Assembly (NCBI GenBank): GCA_013399855.1
Contig: VXAY01001311.1
Span: 568,469 to 632,468 of the forward strand
DNA from: Oxyruncus cristatus
Lineage: Eukaryota > Chordata > Aves > Passeriformes > Cotingidae
DNA: 64,000 nt
Direction: 5' to 3'
Each line of letters starts with the position of its first letter. Within the stretch, counting starts at the first letter, position 1. Shown here one piece after another: positions 24,595 to 38,340 of this stretch. The notes beneath the pieces were generated by a model that did no database searches, was not told the origin of the DNA, and saw only the letters and a list, made by a program, of their open reading frames with translations. The position numbers and the translations under genes were made by a program.

Positions 24595-24654
24595 AGTTGG
24601 AATTGATGATTCTTGTGGGACCCTTCCAACTCAGAATATCCTGTGATTCTGTGA
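24595..24654 (+). mobile_element. CR1 LINE 3' terminus
   Basis: GTTGGAATTGATGATTCTTG, then GACCCTTCCAACTCAGAATA and CCTGTGATTCTGTGA match the extreme 3' end of avian CR1, including its short 3'-terminal ATTCTGTGA-type repeats. Only about 60 bases remain, a heavily 5'-truncated insertion on the + strand. Confidence 0.85.
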
Positions 24655-24829
24655 AACTTCGTTTTTCAGTTTCAAAATGCAGTAGCTGAATAGAGAACCT
24701 AATTTTTTCCCTCACTTATGTGTCAGTATGCACAAAGCTATTGGGTAAATTAATGATATAATTAAGTAATGCAAACAGTGATTGGCAAAGAATGTTTTCT
24801 TTAAGAAGGAAAATCAGAGCTTGCAGAGT

Positions 24830-24935
24830 GTTTTATAAAGGCAGTTAAACATTCTTATCTCTTATTTAGAAACAGATAAACTGGGAGCCAGAAAGATTCA
24901 ATAAATTATTATGTGGGATCACACGGGAAGTTGCC
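24830..24935 (-). repeat. MIR/core-SINE relic
   Basis: CATTCTTATCTCTTATTTAG, AAACAGATAAACTGGGAGCC, GAAAGATTCAATAAATTATT and GGGATCACACGGGAAG follow the antisense MIR core (TTACAGATGAGGAAACTGAG, GAGGTTAAGTGACTTGCC, GGTCACACAG). Diverged copy with approximate ends. Confidence 0.5.
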
Positions 24936-27900
24936 CATTTTCTGAATTCTTAATGTTGTGTCTTGGTTTCATAGTCCAGACTGAGACAGAGAGGGCACCT
25001 GGCAGTAAACTACCTGGTCGTGGTTTCAGTGTTTGTGCTTCTTCGGCAATCATCAGTGCCAGAGGCCACTGCTATACATCAAAAATAAATTTCTGTGATG
25101 TATTTCACTCTACCAATCCTTTATCCTGGGTTTCATTCAAACAACTCTAGAGCTTGCCAGGTGACTACTTACGCAATTCAAAAGCCATTTAGTACCTTTT
25201 TCAAATAAAAAACGGGGACAGTAGACCTTTCTTGTTGTGTTTTGTATTCACTGCGGGATGCTCAACTAACGTCACTTATCATCAACCTGTTATATGGAGG
25301 TGTTTATTAATGTAATGGTACAAATGAATCCATGATTTTCCTCAGTGTCCCAGTCTGTTGTGATTGTAATGATTCCTTATCGATCACTGGCATGGAGTGA
25401 TGAGGCATCCTCTGAAGTTCATTCTAATACCGCTTTCAGATACATCAGAATGCTTTCTGTTCCCCTGACTGTGTTTTTATAGAGATTCATATTTGAATTG
25501 TTCTCAGTGCCAAATCCAAAACAGTGGTGTATGTGTGGGGAACAGAGAAGAAAAAATAAAGAAGTGGGAAGTAAGAAAGTTTGGTTGTTCATTTTTGTTG
25601 AAAAGATAAGTTAATTTTCTAAGATGTTCTGCACCTACATCTCTTATGCCTGAAGGAATCCAAAGGTCCTCGCTCTCTTCAGGGCCAGTGATGCCCTTTG
25701 AATGCCTCATTCTCCATGCAGTGGTCATTTTCCTCGTAATACTCATGACATACGTTTTAGATCTGAACATCTGGATTCAGATTCACTTATAATATAATTA
25801 GGTGTATCCCCAGCAGGGAGAAGGTTTTTGATGGAAGAAAGCTATTATACCACTTGTTATGGCAATAGCAGCCAGGTTTACTTTACTGTAATGTATATTT
25901 ATTTTTTTCAGAAGACTATAGCTCTCATCTGAAGTTGGACTTCAGTGGCAATATGTGCCTTAGACTGCTAAATTGTTTTGCTACATCTCAGTAGAAACAG
26001 TTCTAGGCAAGAGCATTTTATGGTCATTTTTAAATGTGTTTGAAGGCAGTGTGTGGACAGTGTGATGTAGGGGAAGAGTCAAATGTTTATTTAAAGATGT
26101 GTTTGAATGAATCTTCCTGCATAAACTTGCCAGTGTTAAGAAAGAGGGGCTCTACCCCTTTTAGATCACAAAGGCCTCTCAGTGGGGGATGGTTTTGGTA
26201 ATGGAAAAAAACAAAAAAGGTTCCAGTATGTGGTGGAGGAGGTAAAATAAACAAACACAATGGATGATTGCTTCTCTCCATCAAGGCTTCTTTATCCTTG
26301 CAAGCTCAGTCAGTGGTCAGCATGTTGGACACCCCTCCCTGTTTTATCCATCCCTTAACTGTGTTCTTTGACAGCATTGGTTTATACAGCTGGGTCTTTG
26401 TGGAGCTGGATGGACTGCTGTTGAACAACAGACATGAAGGTAGACAGAGCACCTATGGAAGGGTGAATGGCAGTCCTCTGAGTTTTCCTGGAGTGAATGA
26501 TACTAGTTTCAGGGTTTTTCTCCTTTCTAGCCCACTCCCCAATTCCCAAAAGCAGTACTCTTTAAAGTGGACATCTTTTTTTGTAATGCTGTTTCCATGC
26601 CTGCCACCACAGCCTTTCTGAAGTAAAATTTGAGACTCCTTATGGTTTGAAAGGTACGTTGTCTGTTTAGAATGGTCTCTCATTTTCCGATTTGTGGATT
26701 TGTTTCTACCTTTCATGCCCATATGCATTTGTTTGTGCAAGGATATACATGTGTTACATGACTAATAGCTGTATTTTTCTTACCTAACAGCTCCAGCAGT
26801 ATCTAGGGTTATTGTTTGTTAGGCTGGGTAATTATCAGCTGGTTCTGATTGTTCTTTCTCTTGGAATTTGACACGTATTTCTTAGATTCAGATAAAGCAA
26901 AGAATCAGCTTTCATACATGGGGAAGCAGGTTAATATGTGCAAGTTCTGAAGAGTGTTCAATAATGCTGTAAACTGAACGTGGATGCTCAGGAATCAGAA
27001 AGTTACAGGCGTGAAAGGGGCTTGCACAACACTACTGTGAGTGGAGTGTGTATGATGGGTTATTGCACCACACATTTGTTAATGTAGGTTTTTAATTCTT
27101 ATGCATTTATGAATAAAAACTGGGATGGCAGTGCAACTGTCAGGAGACAGCTGAAGAAGACTGCACAGTACAGTATGCCCAGTGAGTGAGGCAGGAGCCC
27201 TCACATCATACCCTAAACTGTTCCTGTTTTATCCCTCACCCAGTCATCTGTTGGAACAGAGATGGCATGACTCTGTGGATAATCTGAAGTAGGAAGTAGG
27301 AGTGCAAAATTGCCTGAACACTTGAAAAAAAGTTCATTTTCTCTTTCGGAATATCAGAATATCTGAGTGAAATTATTTTTATTTAAACAATTTTTGTTTT
27401 ACTCTGTTTGTGTTTCAGAGTAATTTTCAGAGGCAGCAATTTTCACTAGTTTCTGAAAGGCAACATCTGGGCTTTGGAACAATCTTTTCAGCTTTGAAAA
27501 TTCTACCTCAAATTGCTTACACATTATAAATGTTCAAAATTTTTTGTGGCGTTGTTTTTTTAGCATAATGGAAAGGCAATAATGTATCTATTCCCTGTCA
27601 TTTTATCTTCAAGTTCAGTTTGATTTTTCTTTCTCTCCAGGGCTCTCCAGGATTATTTGTTCCTGGGCCAAGAATGCACCTGTCATGTATAAACCCTCCA
27701 AAAAGGGAGGAGCACACGCATGCATGTGAACAAAAAAAATAATGAAAATTCTGGGCAGCTGGAATTAACCTGTTGGAAAGGGAATGTTTACATCCATTAG
27801 AGACGTTGCTCTGCTTAATCGTGTTTTTTTTTCGTACCCATGCACACACACACAGATGCAAAACCCATTTCACTGTGCCTGTAATTCTTGAAGGTACGTG

Positions 27901-30900
27901 TGGGTTCTCTGAGGCCCCAGTTCTGCTCCCGCTCAAGTTATTTAGAGGCCCAGTATTTCAGCAGTGCAAATTCATGCTATCAGGGGATATGCACACGTAC
28001 CTTATTAGGTACATCAGTTTTGCCAGGAAACCCACAGGATATGTATGGATATATGTGCTCCTGTGTTTTCAAGGGTTTTTTACCTCTCTCTGTTAAGTGA
28101 TAGACATTGTGCAAATGTGGCTGCAAGGAATGGTTGGAGCAGAAGTTTATGTAGTAATGGTAGAATGATACCGTAAATTCTGCAAACATCAGTGGGTACA
28201 TTGAAAATTATAGGTGCAAGCATATGTACATTTATTAGAAGCAAACATACATGAGATATAAACTCAGATATAGGGAAATTAAGAGTGAAGGGGGGAAAAT
28301 AAGAGACTATTTTTTAAAATTTCCTTGTTTCTGGTTTGTTTGTGATTACACACAAACTCTGGTGAGGGAATGTTGCTTCAAAAATATTTAAAATTCTATT
28401 TGTTGAGTTTTAAATCTAAGCAAAGAAAGATAGGGGAAAGGAGTAGAGGGCTTGAAGCTCAGTAGCTGTTTCTCTGGCACGCACGTTACTGAGCAATGGT
28501 GTGATGGAAGAGTGGGAAAAGCTGTGTCATTTTACTGAAATCTCGATCAAAAGAATGACTTCTCATGCTGAAATCTGGGTGTCTTTTGGAAGAGAATTCT
28601 TATTCTGAATGTTGATTCTGCTGAAAATAATTCATCATTTAACAATGCATGAAGAAAAATTTATGTCAGCTTGATTAGGCAAAGACTGCAAATGACCAAG
28701 AATAAGCTCCCGAAACTGCAAAAGTTTTGATATTAGCTAACTTTTCAGAATGAGCCCATGCTTCCTCAGATTTCTTTGTAATAAGTTAGTAATTCATAAT
28801 TGTCATAATTTTAAAGCATTTTCAACTCCTTGCCTTCCTTTCACTCAATGTCAGTGGAAATTGGGTATGCACGTCTGTGTGTGATGTATGGATTCCTTGT
28901 AGCACGCAGCACAGCTCTCCCACTCAGCGTCTGGAGAATGACTGACTTCTTTTCCGTAGTTTTCAAGTATTAGTTTGTACAGTGAATTTTTAAGGCCTGA
29001 AATCTCCAATTATTTGACTAGATCCTCTTTGTAGTTCAGCAGGCAGAAGAGTGATGATTACCTAATGTCACAGTGATTGAGATAGTGCTTTCAGCAGTAA
29101 GCAGTTCCTAAAACTTTACATGAAAATAAAAGCAAAACGCTGCTATTTTTGTGGTGACTTGAGAACAAATTTAAAATAATGGTAAAAAGAATAATGAAAA
29201 AGCAAGATGTATGAGGAGCTGAAGAGTGGAGGGAGGTATGCTTCTGATAGGTTGGGGGGTGGGGTAAAGGAAGCCAGAGTTAATTTGAGGATGCACTGGA
29301 AAATAAATGAGCTTGTGGATTTAATTCAAAATCATCCAAGCAGAGTCTTTTGCATGAAAGAAGCCAGTGATCAGGCTCAGTTTACTTGAAACATCAACAA
29401 TGACTGCATCCTGCTGTTTCAGAGTTTGTGCTGATAGATGCTCATCGTCTTTGACACTGCACCATTACGGTTGTATGTTGCCTGTACCGTAACCACATTT
29501 TTCACTACGTACCTCTTTTGGTTTTAAGTTCTCTCAAAATCCAGGTTTAGAAGTCTGATTTCTTAGAAACGTACTTTTTAGCCAATAGAATCTCACCTTA
29601 TAGTTCCTGGTTTATAAACATACTATTAGATTTTTGGCTCTTTTAGTTGACGTACAGACTAGTGAAGAACAAAAGGCGGATGGTTGTCATGTACCAAACA
29701 AAAACAGCATACAGGTTGTCATGCTAAAACTGATTTTGGACGTGTGTCTCTGGGTCAATTGCTAAATGCTCCTGCTTAGCAGACACTAATTAGCGTACAA
29801 AACAGGGACAATAAGGCAAAGTCCTGTGTGAGATCTACAAAAGAATTCGGTAATATTCTTTGAGGTAATAGAATATACTATCTTGGATAAGCAGTTCCTT
29901 CCTTACGTTGCAAATTCTGTATTTGTTGAAGGTTGGTTTGTTTCAAGGCTACCGTATTTCACTAAACAACTTGGTCATGCACAATCTTTCCCAGTTCCCT
30001 GCTTCAAAAAGTCAGTGGAAAACTTTGTGTAAATGCATGTTGGGAACGTTCAACGTGAACAGATTTTTACTAGACTTGATTTTACAGTGGCTTTTCATGC
30101 ATAAATTCCTTGAAAACGCAAGAAAATGGAGATAAAATTTTAGTTGAGAGGATGAAGTTTGTAGAAAGCATTGGGTTTTTTTTTTCCATTTTTGTAATAA
30201 AAAATGTTTGTTAACATGTTCTTGAAAGACTCTTGTAATAACTGTATTGTTTGAGAGTTTCAAAACTTGTCAAAATGAAACCATTTACCACTGGAATTTT
30301 GAACAGCACCTTTTCTCAAAAGGCAGTTTCCACAGTGTGTGGAATATCAGGTTTATCATCCAACCTGCTGATACTATACTGTACTTTAAAATGCAAACTT
30401 TAAAAATAGATTTGGGATAGCATATTCCCTGCCTGTTCTATATTCAGAATCTTCTGAACTGTAGTACTATCAGAAACTGTTAAAGTTACCCCGTACAGAG
30501 AGGAAATCTGGAAAGCAAAATGGGATAAGGTGAGCTGGATGAAATGGAAATTATTGGATGATCTTAACCATAGGATTACTTTTGGCAGCTATAATAATAG
30601 ACAACTCCACAAAACTATTACACAGTTTTTGCCATAGTGATCTGGGTTTGTATTAACAAAAGTGTCTCGTTCACCAAAACCCTTTTTTGTATAATGCAAC
30701 TTATTTGTGGCATATGTGCATTTTAAAAGATGGCTGATTGAAATGATCTTAGAAAGTAATAATTAACGGATTAATCCATCTCAGTGTGAGTGACAAATGA
30801 GAGCACGTTTCAGTTTTTATTGATTAGCAGATTAGAGAGTTTTGCTTCTTTTGTTAATCCCCCCCCTTTTTTTTTTTTAAATTGTAAAATTACTTCAGTG

Positions 30901-31959
30901 AAGAATTCCAAACCAGGCTGTAAATGACTCAAAGATATTGCCAAGCGAAGTCTGTTTTTAGTGGTATGTGTAGAAACAAGTCGGGCTTGCAGTTCCCAGT
31001 GGGACAGAGTGTGGGAGTCTGCCACCCTTACTCATGTTGAGTAATACCTTATTACACAAGTAATCCTGTCAAAATGAACAGTTGTTTTTTTTTAAAGGTA
31101 CTAGTTATTCAGTGTACATAAATAATGAATTAATTTGGGGCCAGAATGGAATGGAGACAGTCATTAGTGTCAACTGGCACCTCTTACTTGGGCTGCATGT
31201 GAGTAGAGATCATAGCTTCAATAAACCTGGGAATATGAACTGTTTTATTAGTGCTAAATGTGATCAGAGATGAGGCAGATGCATTGCTGACATTTTGGAT
31301 AGGCCTGTGTTTATGCATCTCTACATGTGTGTGTATGCTTATCCATCAGATGTATGTAGTATTGCTGCTGTCTGTAATCATCATTATTTCCCGTGGAAAA
31401 GCAGTCTGCAGATTTCCAACGTGTCCTGTAATTAGAGGGAAATATCCCTGCAGATCAGAAGGAGAGGCAGATTGAATTCCACTGAAGTTCCTGGGACTAG
31501 TTCAGTATATAGCATTTGGTTTGGACTTGGGCCGTGTTAAAGAGCAAATTCCTGGTGCTGTTTGTAGCTGGAATGACCCCTCCACACTGCTGCTGCTCTG
31601 CTCCTCTTGTCCTCGTGTATCTCTTCAGAAGGCAGCTCTGTGCCCGTCTCCAGTGTACAGGGCCAGCTGATTTAAACTCTACCCATGAGAAAGACTTAGT
31701 TTATAGCTGCCAGAGAAACTCAAGAGGTGAATATTTTCATGCCGACTCAGAAACCGGCTATGCGACTCCAGTCAGGCGCTGTCACGCCTGGTTATGGTGA
31801 GAAAACAACAATGCCTCTCTTGATAAGGGGTAAAAAGAAAGTCTTGCACAGTCAAAATTTTGACATAACAATTTAAATCATCTCTCTACATCCTGTGGAC
31901 TTGGAGCTGTCAAAAAGGCAAAGCCTGTGTTTGAATGGAAAAGCTTTTTATTTCTTTAA

Positions 31960-32400
31960 AAAGTGTACCAACTATAATTATCCATAACTATGCAGGCCTG
32001 TTTTAATGCAGTTTTATAATTACAGGTCTTAATGCTAGATTATACAAAGTCATTTATAAATAGTCAGAACAGAGGGACTTTGGGAGTTTTTAACCTGTGG
32101 ATTGCTGTGGGTTGTGGCAGCTGACGAGATTTTGCCTGTGTATATATGGGGTGAGCTGTGTAATGATTGATGAATCCCTTAATTAACTCCCAACAAGTTA
32201 AGATTTATGGCCTCATATCGTCTTCCCCTGACACATCTGTGTTTGTCACTTTTGAAGACATGGATAAGCCACTTCTCCAAAGCTTTTGTGGGTATCTGAA
32301 ATGTTTCTGAGGTATTTTGCCTAATGTAACAAGATTAGAGTTTTATGACATAAAATTTATGAAATTTTATGGCATGAACAATCGCATTGGGAGGGATGCT
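31960..32400. promoter_or_regulatory. Candidate enhancer with PBX-HOX type site
   Basis: About 440 bases without repeats. It contains TGATTGAT at 32164-32171, matching the classic PBX-HOX bipartite site, followed by CTTAATTAACTCC. TATAATTACAGG lies near 32015, and several TTAAT cores are present. The combination and the location upstream of the SOX5 coding exon suggest a developmental enhancer. It is inferred from motifs; no conservation data. Confidence 0.3.
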
Positions 32401-34039
32401 GGTTGTGTGCTAGAGGGCACTATCTACTTGAATACTGGATACCACTTTAGATTTATTTTGGGTATACAGTCATGTATGAAATGAACCGAAACCAATGAAC
32501 AAATGGAAATGTAGTGGAGGACACTTAAATGAGTCTCTGTTAAAAATAATAACAATAAAAACATAGAGCTGCGGAACGATCACTTTTGTGAGACACTGAA
32601 TTCAAGGGAAGAAAAATAAAAAAGAGCAAAATAGTCTTATTTAGTGGCCTGAAATTATTTGGATGGAACCAATATTTGTAGATGGCATGAGGAAACAATT
32701 CATGTGACTGTAGTGTAGCTGTTATTCTCTCCAGTGGGAAAATCCAGCCATGCTGAAGTCAGTCCAAAAACACTGAGATCAATAGACACAGGGTATCAGT
32801 TTAAGCCTACAAAGAGTCTGTTATAAATTGAAGGAGAGTAAAGAAATACATGGAGAAACTACTGTAACATGAATCACATAAAATATTTGTTAGATAATAG
32901 TGAGTTAGAAGAGTGAGATTCTCCTTCCCTGAAAAAAACCCAAGCATTTTTGCTACCAGGAACAACATTTATTTAATGAAAATTTAACAAAAGGCTTGGT
33001 TTTTTTACTGCAATTTCTGCATGATAAGAAGCCTTTCTGAAAACAGAAATAAGAGTCTCTTTACAGTGTCGTATTTGAATTCATCGCCAGAACCAAATCT
33101 TCAGTTCCATCCTAACTGCTGATAAAAATCAAGTGTGGGGATACATTTTGCAATTCCAATGTGTCTCTACAGTGGGCTGGGTACTGCCTGTGTCCCACTG
33201 CGTCAGAACTTAGCGGATTTAGGTTGTCTAAAAAATGACTCCTTAGCTATTTTTATTCAGTAGAAAGGATTAATGACAGTTCAAAATGCAACTTTCTTGC
33301 AAGTCTTAAGTTGCAACAGATTTCATCTGCAGCGACACCCTTTTACGTTCACACTCTGGTACACTGTACTGCTACTTTTCTGAGTTATATCCTGGGGTTG
33401 TGTTGGGTTTTTTTAATCATATCCATAAGTTCATGTCCGAGGAAACTGTTGTCTCCTCTTCCATTGTAAATCTTCTTTCAGAGTGGTGTAATTGAAAACC
33501 CTTCTGAGTTTCAGCTAGTTTGGGGAACAGGTCTTGAAGTCATGTAAGTTGTAAACTGTTGTGTTATCACTGAGGGTAGATCCAGGATATTTGCAGTCCT
33601 TTGTTGAGATGGGATAATTCCAGTACTTCATTAGACCTCGATCTGTGTAAAAGAGCTCAAGTTTCAGATAATTTTGTTACTCAAAATTTATCTGTTTCCC
33701 TTTCCTTATTGCTTAGAATGGGAACTTGCATCTTAGATACGGAATTTGTGAAGACCTTGTATTAGCTCAGTAGGGTAAGGAAGATAAATGAAAAAAACAT
33801 ACAAGATACATGGTGTGGGAGCATTTCAGATTCAGAAAATGGACCAATAAGCCTGTAGAAATAATGAAAGACCATCTGTGAACAAATTTCCCTTATATCG
33901 TGTTTTCTACTTGTGAATCTATCAGAGGTTTGATCATTTGCTGCTGTAGTCTTTGATAGTTACTGTCCTTTTGGAAGACATTTCCAGAAGTAGATACAGG
34001 TTTATTAATTAATTTATTTAAATCCTCCAGACTCTTATA

Positions 34040-34077
34040 GAAATTTCACAGATAGGGAGTCAGAAATTTCTGTGAAA
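34040..34077. repeat. Small inverted repeat with 16-base loop
   Basis: TTTCACAGA at 34044-34052 and its reverse complement TCTGTGAAA at 34069-34077. The block also holds a direct repeat of GAAATTT. Probably chance or a fragment of an old repeat. Confidence 0.6.
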
Positions 34078-35334
34078 CTCTGAGGTTTGTCTAGTTCATG
34101 GTGACTATGAATAGAATGCATCCATTTCTTGGAGTGTCCTGGTCAGTTGGAAAACTAATGCAGATTAGAGCCTCACTTTTGCTGCCTTAGCCACTTTAGC
34201 AAGTTCTTAGCCTCCCAGGATGGGGATGGCACGTGGCTTGTAATTTAAACTGCATCTTTTAGAAGCAAAGGAAAAAGTTTCTTCTCTCTCTTCGTATCGC
34301 TTTGGTTTGACCTACACACCAACCTATAGGTTTTCGGTTTAGATCTGAAGAATGATAATCTCCGTTATTCTGAGTGCGTGGAGGTGGACACCTCTATTGA
34401 CTTCCTTGCCTGTGTTTATAAATTCCCTGCAGAAAATGATTTCATCCCTGTTGGGTACAGTGACAAGCTGAAGATGATGATCTGCAGCTTTCTTGCTGAA
34501 CCACAGTAGATAAAACTGTGTATTTACTTATAAAGGTAACAAAAGAGCTTTATTTCTGTGTGGTAGTCAAACTCTCCTTGCGAAGCAATATGGCAGAATC
34601 TGGGTTATTCTGGGTTAACATCAATAGGAGTTTTTAACACAGTTTGAGTATAGAGTGTGTAATCCAAATCATCAATACAAAGCAAAGCATCCTCTCTCTA
34701 TAATTTATTGCCAGAGTGAATTGCAGAGGAGGCTTTTGTAGATGGTTTGCAATATTTTCAGTCATCTTATTGAATATAAATGTTCTAAAGTATAGAACAT
34801 TACTGTGGAATAATTGACTAATGATCTTGTGTCCCTCCCCTTTTGTTTGCCAAAATTGAGACAACTGCTTAGTGCTGATTTTCAGAAAGAGAGATTTTGT
34901 AAAAACCCTGACTTCTATTAAGGCAGCATTGAAATGAGTAACCGAAAAACTTAAAATCAATAGCAAATATGTATCTCGGTGAGGTACAGTACAGAATATG
35001 AATAATTCACATTAACTTCAGAAGGGAGTTGTATGGTTTCTGCAGAAGAAGAGCTTGAGATCTGTCACGTCAAGCGTAGCTGTAAAATGCTGAATTCAGT
35101 GGGCTAGTAGAAAACTGATCTCTGTCTTTATGCATATGCTTTGCTGCAGACACGTAGGTGGGAAAGCCTAGAAGACAGAATTCAGGTAGGATGTATGAAG
35201 TGTTAGTCTGTTGGACTAAGTCAAACATTAATAGAAAATACAGATTGCTTCTCTAAGCACAGGCAATAGGTGGTGTTCAGAACAGGCAATGTGCAGCTGA
35301 GTATAGGTTCTGGTAGGGATTTTTTGTCTGAGTT

Positions 35335-35415
35335 TTTGGTGGTGGTGCAGGGGTTTTTTTGGTTGGTTGGTTTTTTTTGTTTTGTTTTGTTTGTTGTTTT
35401 TTGGGGTTTTTTTAA
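35335..35415 (+). repeat. T/G-rich low-complexity tract
   Basis: GGTGGTGGTGCAGGGGTTTT, GGTTGGTTGGTTTTTTTTG, TTTTGTTTTGTTTGTTG and GGGGTTTTTTT blocks. Transcribed with SOX5 this would give a G/U-rich stretch of about 80 nt. Several GG runs could stack as two-tier G-quartets, though the runs are short. Confidence 0.75.
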
Positions 35416-36264
35416 TATAATCTAACTTGGCTTGGGAGGCAAAGCTCAAAATGAGATCATTAGAAACAAAGTAAGTCCTAACAAAGGGCTGTTTAAAGTC
35501 GCTGTTTGTTTTCAGACCCAGTTGACTGCTGCTAAGAACCATTCCGTGCTCAATATGCCAAATCGTATGGACATGCTCCACCTCACAGCAGCCCCACGCA
35601 TGGTTCAAGAGGCTGCTGGGCTTTTGAAATGCAGTCCTTTAACTGTGAAGTGGAAAATCAAAATGGGGTAATTAGAATCATAAATACAAGATTTTTGAGG
35701 AGGAGCATTATTCCTTCAGCCCGTTTTTTCAACTTTTACGTACAATAGTCTTCAGTTTCCTTGTTTGTAACGTCTTTTTTTTCTATGAAACATTACTCTA
35801 GCTTGCTTTCTTTTCTTCTTTTGACTGTGGCTGTAGGATTTCTTGTTTCTCATTCCACTCCTTCTTACAGATGCCCCTGCTTAGCACAGGGATGCATTAC
35901 ACCATCCATGCACATACCCTGATTCTCATGAATGGTGTTGCTGTAATTAATCCCAGAAGTCGTCTGCTTTTTAGTACTTCACTGCACCCCTCTATTTTGA
36001 AGACCAAACTGGAAGAATTCTGGGTTCAAATTGTCCTATAAGATTTTTCAGTAGTGCTTGGTTTGGAGGAAGCCTAGAATTTCCAATTACACAAGCTTCT
36101 TTCAGTTTTTCTAAAAGTTGAAGATATACACATTGCTGTAAGAACGGTGTTATCAGACAGTCTAAAAAAATTCAGAATGTGGGCCTGAATTTTAGGTTAA
36201 GGTTTGTGTGTGATTTTTACAGTGTGTGCTCTGTGTATCTTCCTTGCATATACTTTTCCATATA

Positions 36265-36283
36265 TAAATGTAAATTACATTTA
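36265..36283. repeat. Perfect AT-rich palindrome
   Basis: TAAATGTAA-A-TTACATTTA, 9-base arms around one base. AT-rich palindromes of this size arise by chance in such DNA; noted for completeness. Confidence 0.6.
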
Positions 36284-36906
36284 CACGTATTTAAGATATA
36301 GGTAAGAAGATTTCATGGGAAATCTTCATTCAGTTACTACACCCCTGAATTTGTGTTGTCAGAAAGCTTACATTATTAATGCTCAAATGTTTACTTGCTT
36401 AACTATACCAGATCTGAAAACCTGGAAAGATTCTTACAACATGACTATAACCCTCTGTTGTTCACATGGGTGAAGTTTTATAAACACAGACAGTTTGGCT
36501 TGCTAGCAAGTTGCTTTATTGTATTGTATTTTATTTTACTTTATTTTTTTATCAGTTATGGTTCATAATGACATGCAGATGATTATTCCTTAAAAGCTAA
36601 GTTGACAATAGCTTGTATCGGGAGACATTCTATCTTCTTACAGTCTCTTGCAAATGCAAAACCAGATGGGTATTTTTTTAAAGGAATTGCATTTCATTAT
36701 GCAGTCTTAGGTGAATTTTCATGTTTAAGAAGCCAGAATACAAGAGAGTGCTATATTAGTGTATTATTCTCACAACAAACAAGCCACTGTTCTGTTGCTA
36801 CCTGCTTGGCCATTGTTCCCAACTGTGTGTGCTTTGCAGTGGTATTTGGATGGTTTCCTGCTCTCTGCCAGCACAAAAAAGGCATTTCTGTTACAATGGC
36901 CCCTAA

Positions 36907-37425
<519 letters not shown>

Positions 37426-38099
37426 TGATGGCATTTAGGGCGCTAAAATTTGTTAGCTACAGTGATGTGAATTTGAAGTGTATGTGTGCAGCAAACAGTA
37501 AATGGCTTTGGAACACTCTTAAGTGAGAGTCACGTTTGGCATGGTGTCTGAAATATCACCCCAATGCCAAGTTTATGCAGTAGTAAAGCACGGGAGTCTG
37601 TATAAAGGGTAGAAAAGAAACTTCGAATTTTGATGGTTTTAAAAATTCACATCTGTTGTGTAATTCACATGCCACGGATACATACAAGGAAGTTTGCTGC
37701 ACTTACAGAATTAAATCAGCATACTACTTTTGCACTTACGAATTTCCACCTTTGTGTGCACTCTGCAAATGACACTGAGCACTTAATTCCTTACATTTAG
37801 CAGCTCACTGGAAGTCCAGAAATGGCTGTATCTAAAAGGAGACAAAAAGAACAAAAAGCCATGCCATGTTCCTCACTAGTATCGCAGTGTCACTGTTGTA
37901 ACGTGGGCCCTTCAGGGGGAGTACTGTGATACCTTTTTAGAAAGGTTGAAAGGTGCAGGGGAAGGCACTGAAACCCCAGGACTGAGGCACCTCGACAAAG
38001 CTGTCTGTTGTGAACACGCTTGCACAGCTCTTGCCTGTTTACAGATTGGCTGTAACTTTTCTGTTAGTCCCCCACTTTGACGAGGGCACTGACAATTTC

Positions 38100-38340
38100 A
38101 CTTTAAGTGAAGATAATGAATGGACCTGCATATTTGAAGGCTTTTAAAAAGGCATTGCAAAATAGGTGATAGTGTATTCTCATAAAAGCCTGCAACAGCT
38201 CCATAGTGGTATTTAAGCCCTTACAGCTCATTATGCATATGTAATAAGCCCTAAGTAAAAAGCCTTAGGGATTATTATTTCTCATAGGGCCAAGTCACTG
38301 GATATTCGCTGAAGCTGCTCTCCTAGACAAAATAACTCAC
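38100..38340. promoter_or_regulatory. Candidate intronic regulatory element
   Basis: Repeat-free block with CATTATGCATATGTAATAAG near 38229 (octamer-like ATGCATAT) and small inverted arms CCCTAAG and CTTAGGG around 38249-38270. About 1 kb downstream of the SOX5 exon. Call rests on motif texture only. Confidence 0.25.
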
